Of a DNA stretch of 6,162 nucleotides, positions 5,799 to 6,162 are shown in pieces; position 1 is the stretch's first letter; each line of letters opens with the position of its first letter. The notes beneath the pieces are model-generated. The model saw nothing but the letters and a program-made list of their open reading frames with translations. It did no database searches and was not told the DNA's origin. The position numbers and the translations under genes were made by a program. This DNA is from Prevotella sp. CAG:732 (GTDB lineage Bacteria > Bacteroidota > Bacteroidia > Bacteroidales > Bacteroidaceae). The stretch covers positions 25,843 to 32,004 of the forward strand of contig FR893258.1 in NCBI GenBank assembly GCA_000436035.1, read 5' to 3'.

Positions 5799-5830
5799 TC
5801 AATGTAATCATTTAAGTATTAAAAAAGATT

Positions 5831-6162
5831 ATGGCAAAAACATTAAATTCTAGAATACCTGAAGGACCAGTTGCTGAGAAGTGGACCAACTATAAGGCTC
5901 ATCAGCGCTTGGTTAACCCAAAGAATAAGTTAAAGCTCGACATCATCGTCGTAGGTACAGGTTTGGCAGGTGCTTCTGCAGCCGCTTCTCTTGGCGAGAT
6001 GGGCTTCAATATCTTGAACTTCTGCATCCAGGACTCTCCTCGTCGTGCTCACTCTATCGCAGCACAGGGTGGTATTAACGCAGCTAAGAATTATCAGAAC
6101 GATGGCGACTCTGTTTATCGTCTTTTCTATGATACAGTAAAGGGTGGTGACTACCGTGCTCG
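5831..6162 (+). CDS. frdA: Fumarate reductase/succinate dehydrogenase flavoprotein subunit, N-terminal 110 codons (partial, runs off right edge)
   Basis: This is the catalytic FAD subunit of complex II, interconverting fumarate and succinate. The visible part has an N-terminal extension of about 35 residues (starting MAKTLNSRIPEGPVAEKW), typical of the epsilon-proteobacterial/Bacteroidetes type. The dinucleotide motif GTGLAGASAA (42-51) follows. The HSIAAQGGINAA segment (74-85) contains His74, the expected covalent FAD attachment site. The substrate-binding and capping domains lie outside the window; the full protein is usually about 640-660 residues. The ATG at 5831 is 32 bases after the frdC stop, with an A-rich leader and no Shine-Dalgarno; the two genes are clearly cotranscribed. 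Codon choice is strongly biased (CGT, GGT, GCT, AAG), as in frdC. Confidence 0.96.
   Translation, partial: MAKTLNSRIPEGPVAEKWTNYKAHQRLVNPKNKLKLDIIVVGTGLAGASAAASLGEMGFNILNFCIQDSPRRAHSIAAQGGINAAKNYQNDGDSVYRLFYDTVKGGDYRA

Overview
The window looks like a chromosomal, origin-proximal segment from a Bacteroidales bacterium, probably Prevotellaceae. The basis is the Bacteroidetes-type promoter elements (TTTG, then TAnnTTTG about 19 bases later), the general lack of Shine-Dalgarno sequences, the five-helix dihaem FrdC/SdhC b558-type subunit directly followed by the flavoprotein gene, and overall protein similarity recalled from Bacteroides and Prevotella. Assignment below order level is inference.

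Layout. Four housekeeping genes lie on the minus strand, in transcription order: mnmG (tRNA wobble-uridine modification, 4887 to 3016), apt (adenine salvage, 2846 to 2316), uvrC (nucleotide excision repair, 2169 to 310) and the first 62 codons of dtd (D-aminoacyl-tRNA deacylase, 186 to 1, running off the left edge). A 224-bp AT-rich gap (4888-5111) holds back-to-back promoters. To its right the plus strand starts a fumarate reductase/succinate dehydrogenase operon: frdC complete (5112-5798) and the first 110 codons of frdA (from 5831, running off the right edge). The third subunit, the iron-sulphur protein FrdB, would be expected beyond the window. There is no gene-free stretch longer than 300 bases. 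I see no tRNA or rRNA gene, mobile element or CRISPR array.

The main result is in the gaps on either side of apt. The mnmG-apt gap contains a perfect 16-bp parS, the ParB centromere site (TGTTTCACGTGAAACA, 2990-3005). The apt-uvrC gap contains a second one matching 15 of 16 positions (2209-2224). A degenerate site with one intact arm lies at 2897-2912. ParB/parS clusters normally mark the replication-origin region, so this segment is probably part of the chromosome's segregation centromere. The apt-uvrC gap also carries two further inverted repeats, one 12 bp from the parS and one that would fold into a strong hairpin.

How the parts fit together: I find a convincing promoter before mnmG, before dtd and before frdC, but none before apt or uvrC. 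The simplest reading is an mnmG-apt-uvrC transcript that runs through the parS sites, a separate start for dtd, and a divergent frdCA(B) operon for anaerobic fumarate respiration. frdC and frdA show strongly selected codon use (nearly all CGT for arginine, mostly GGT for glycine), consistent with high expression.
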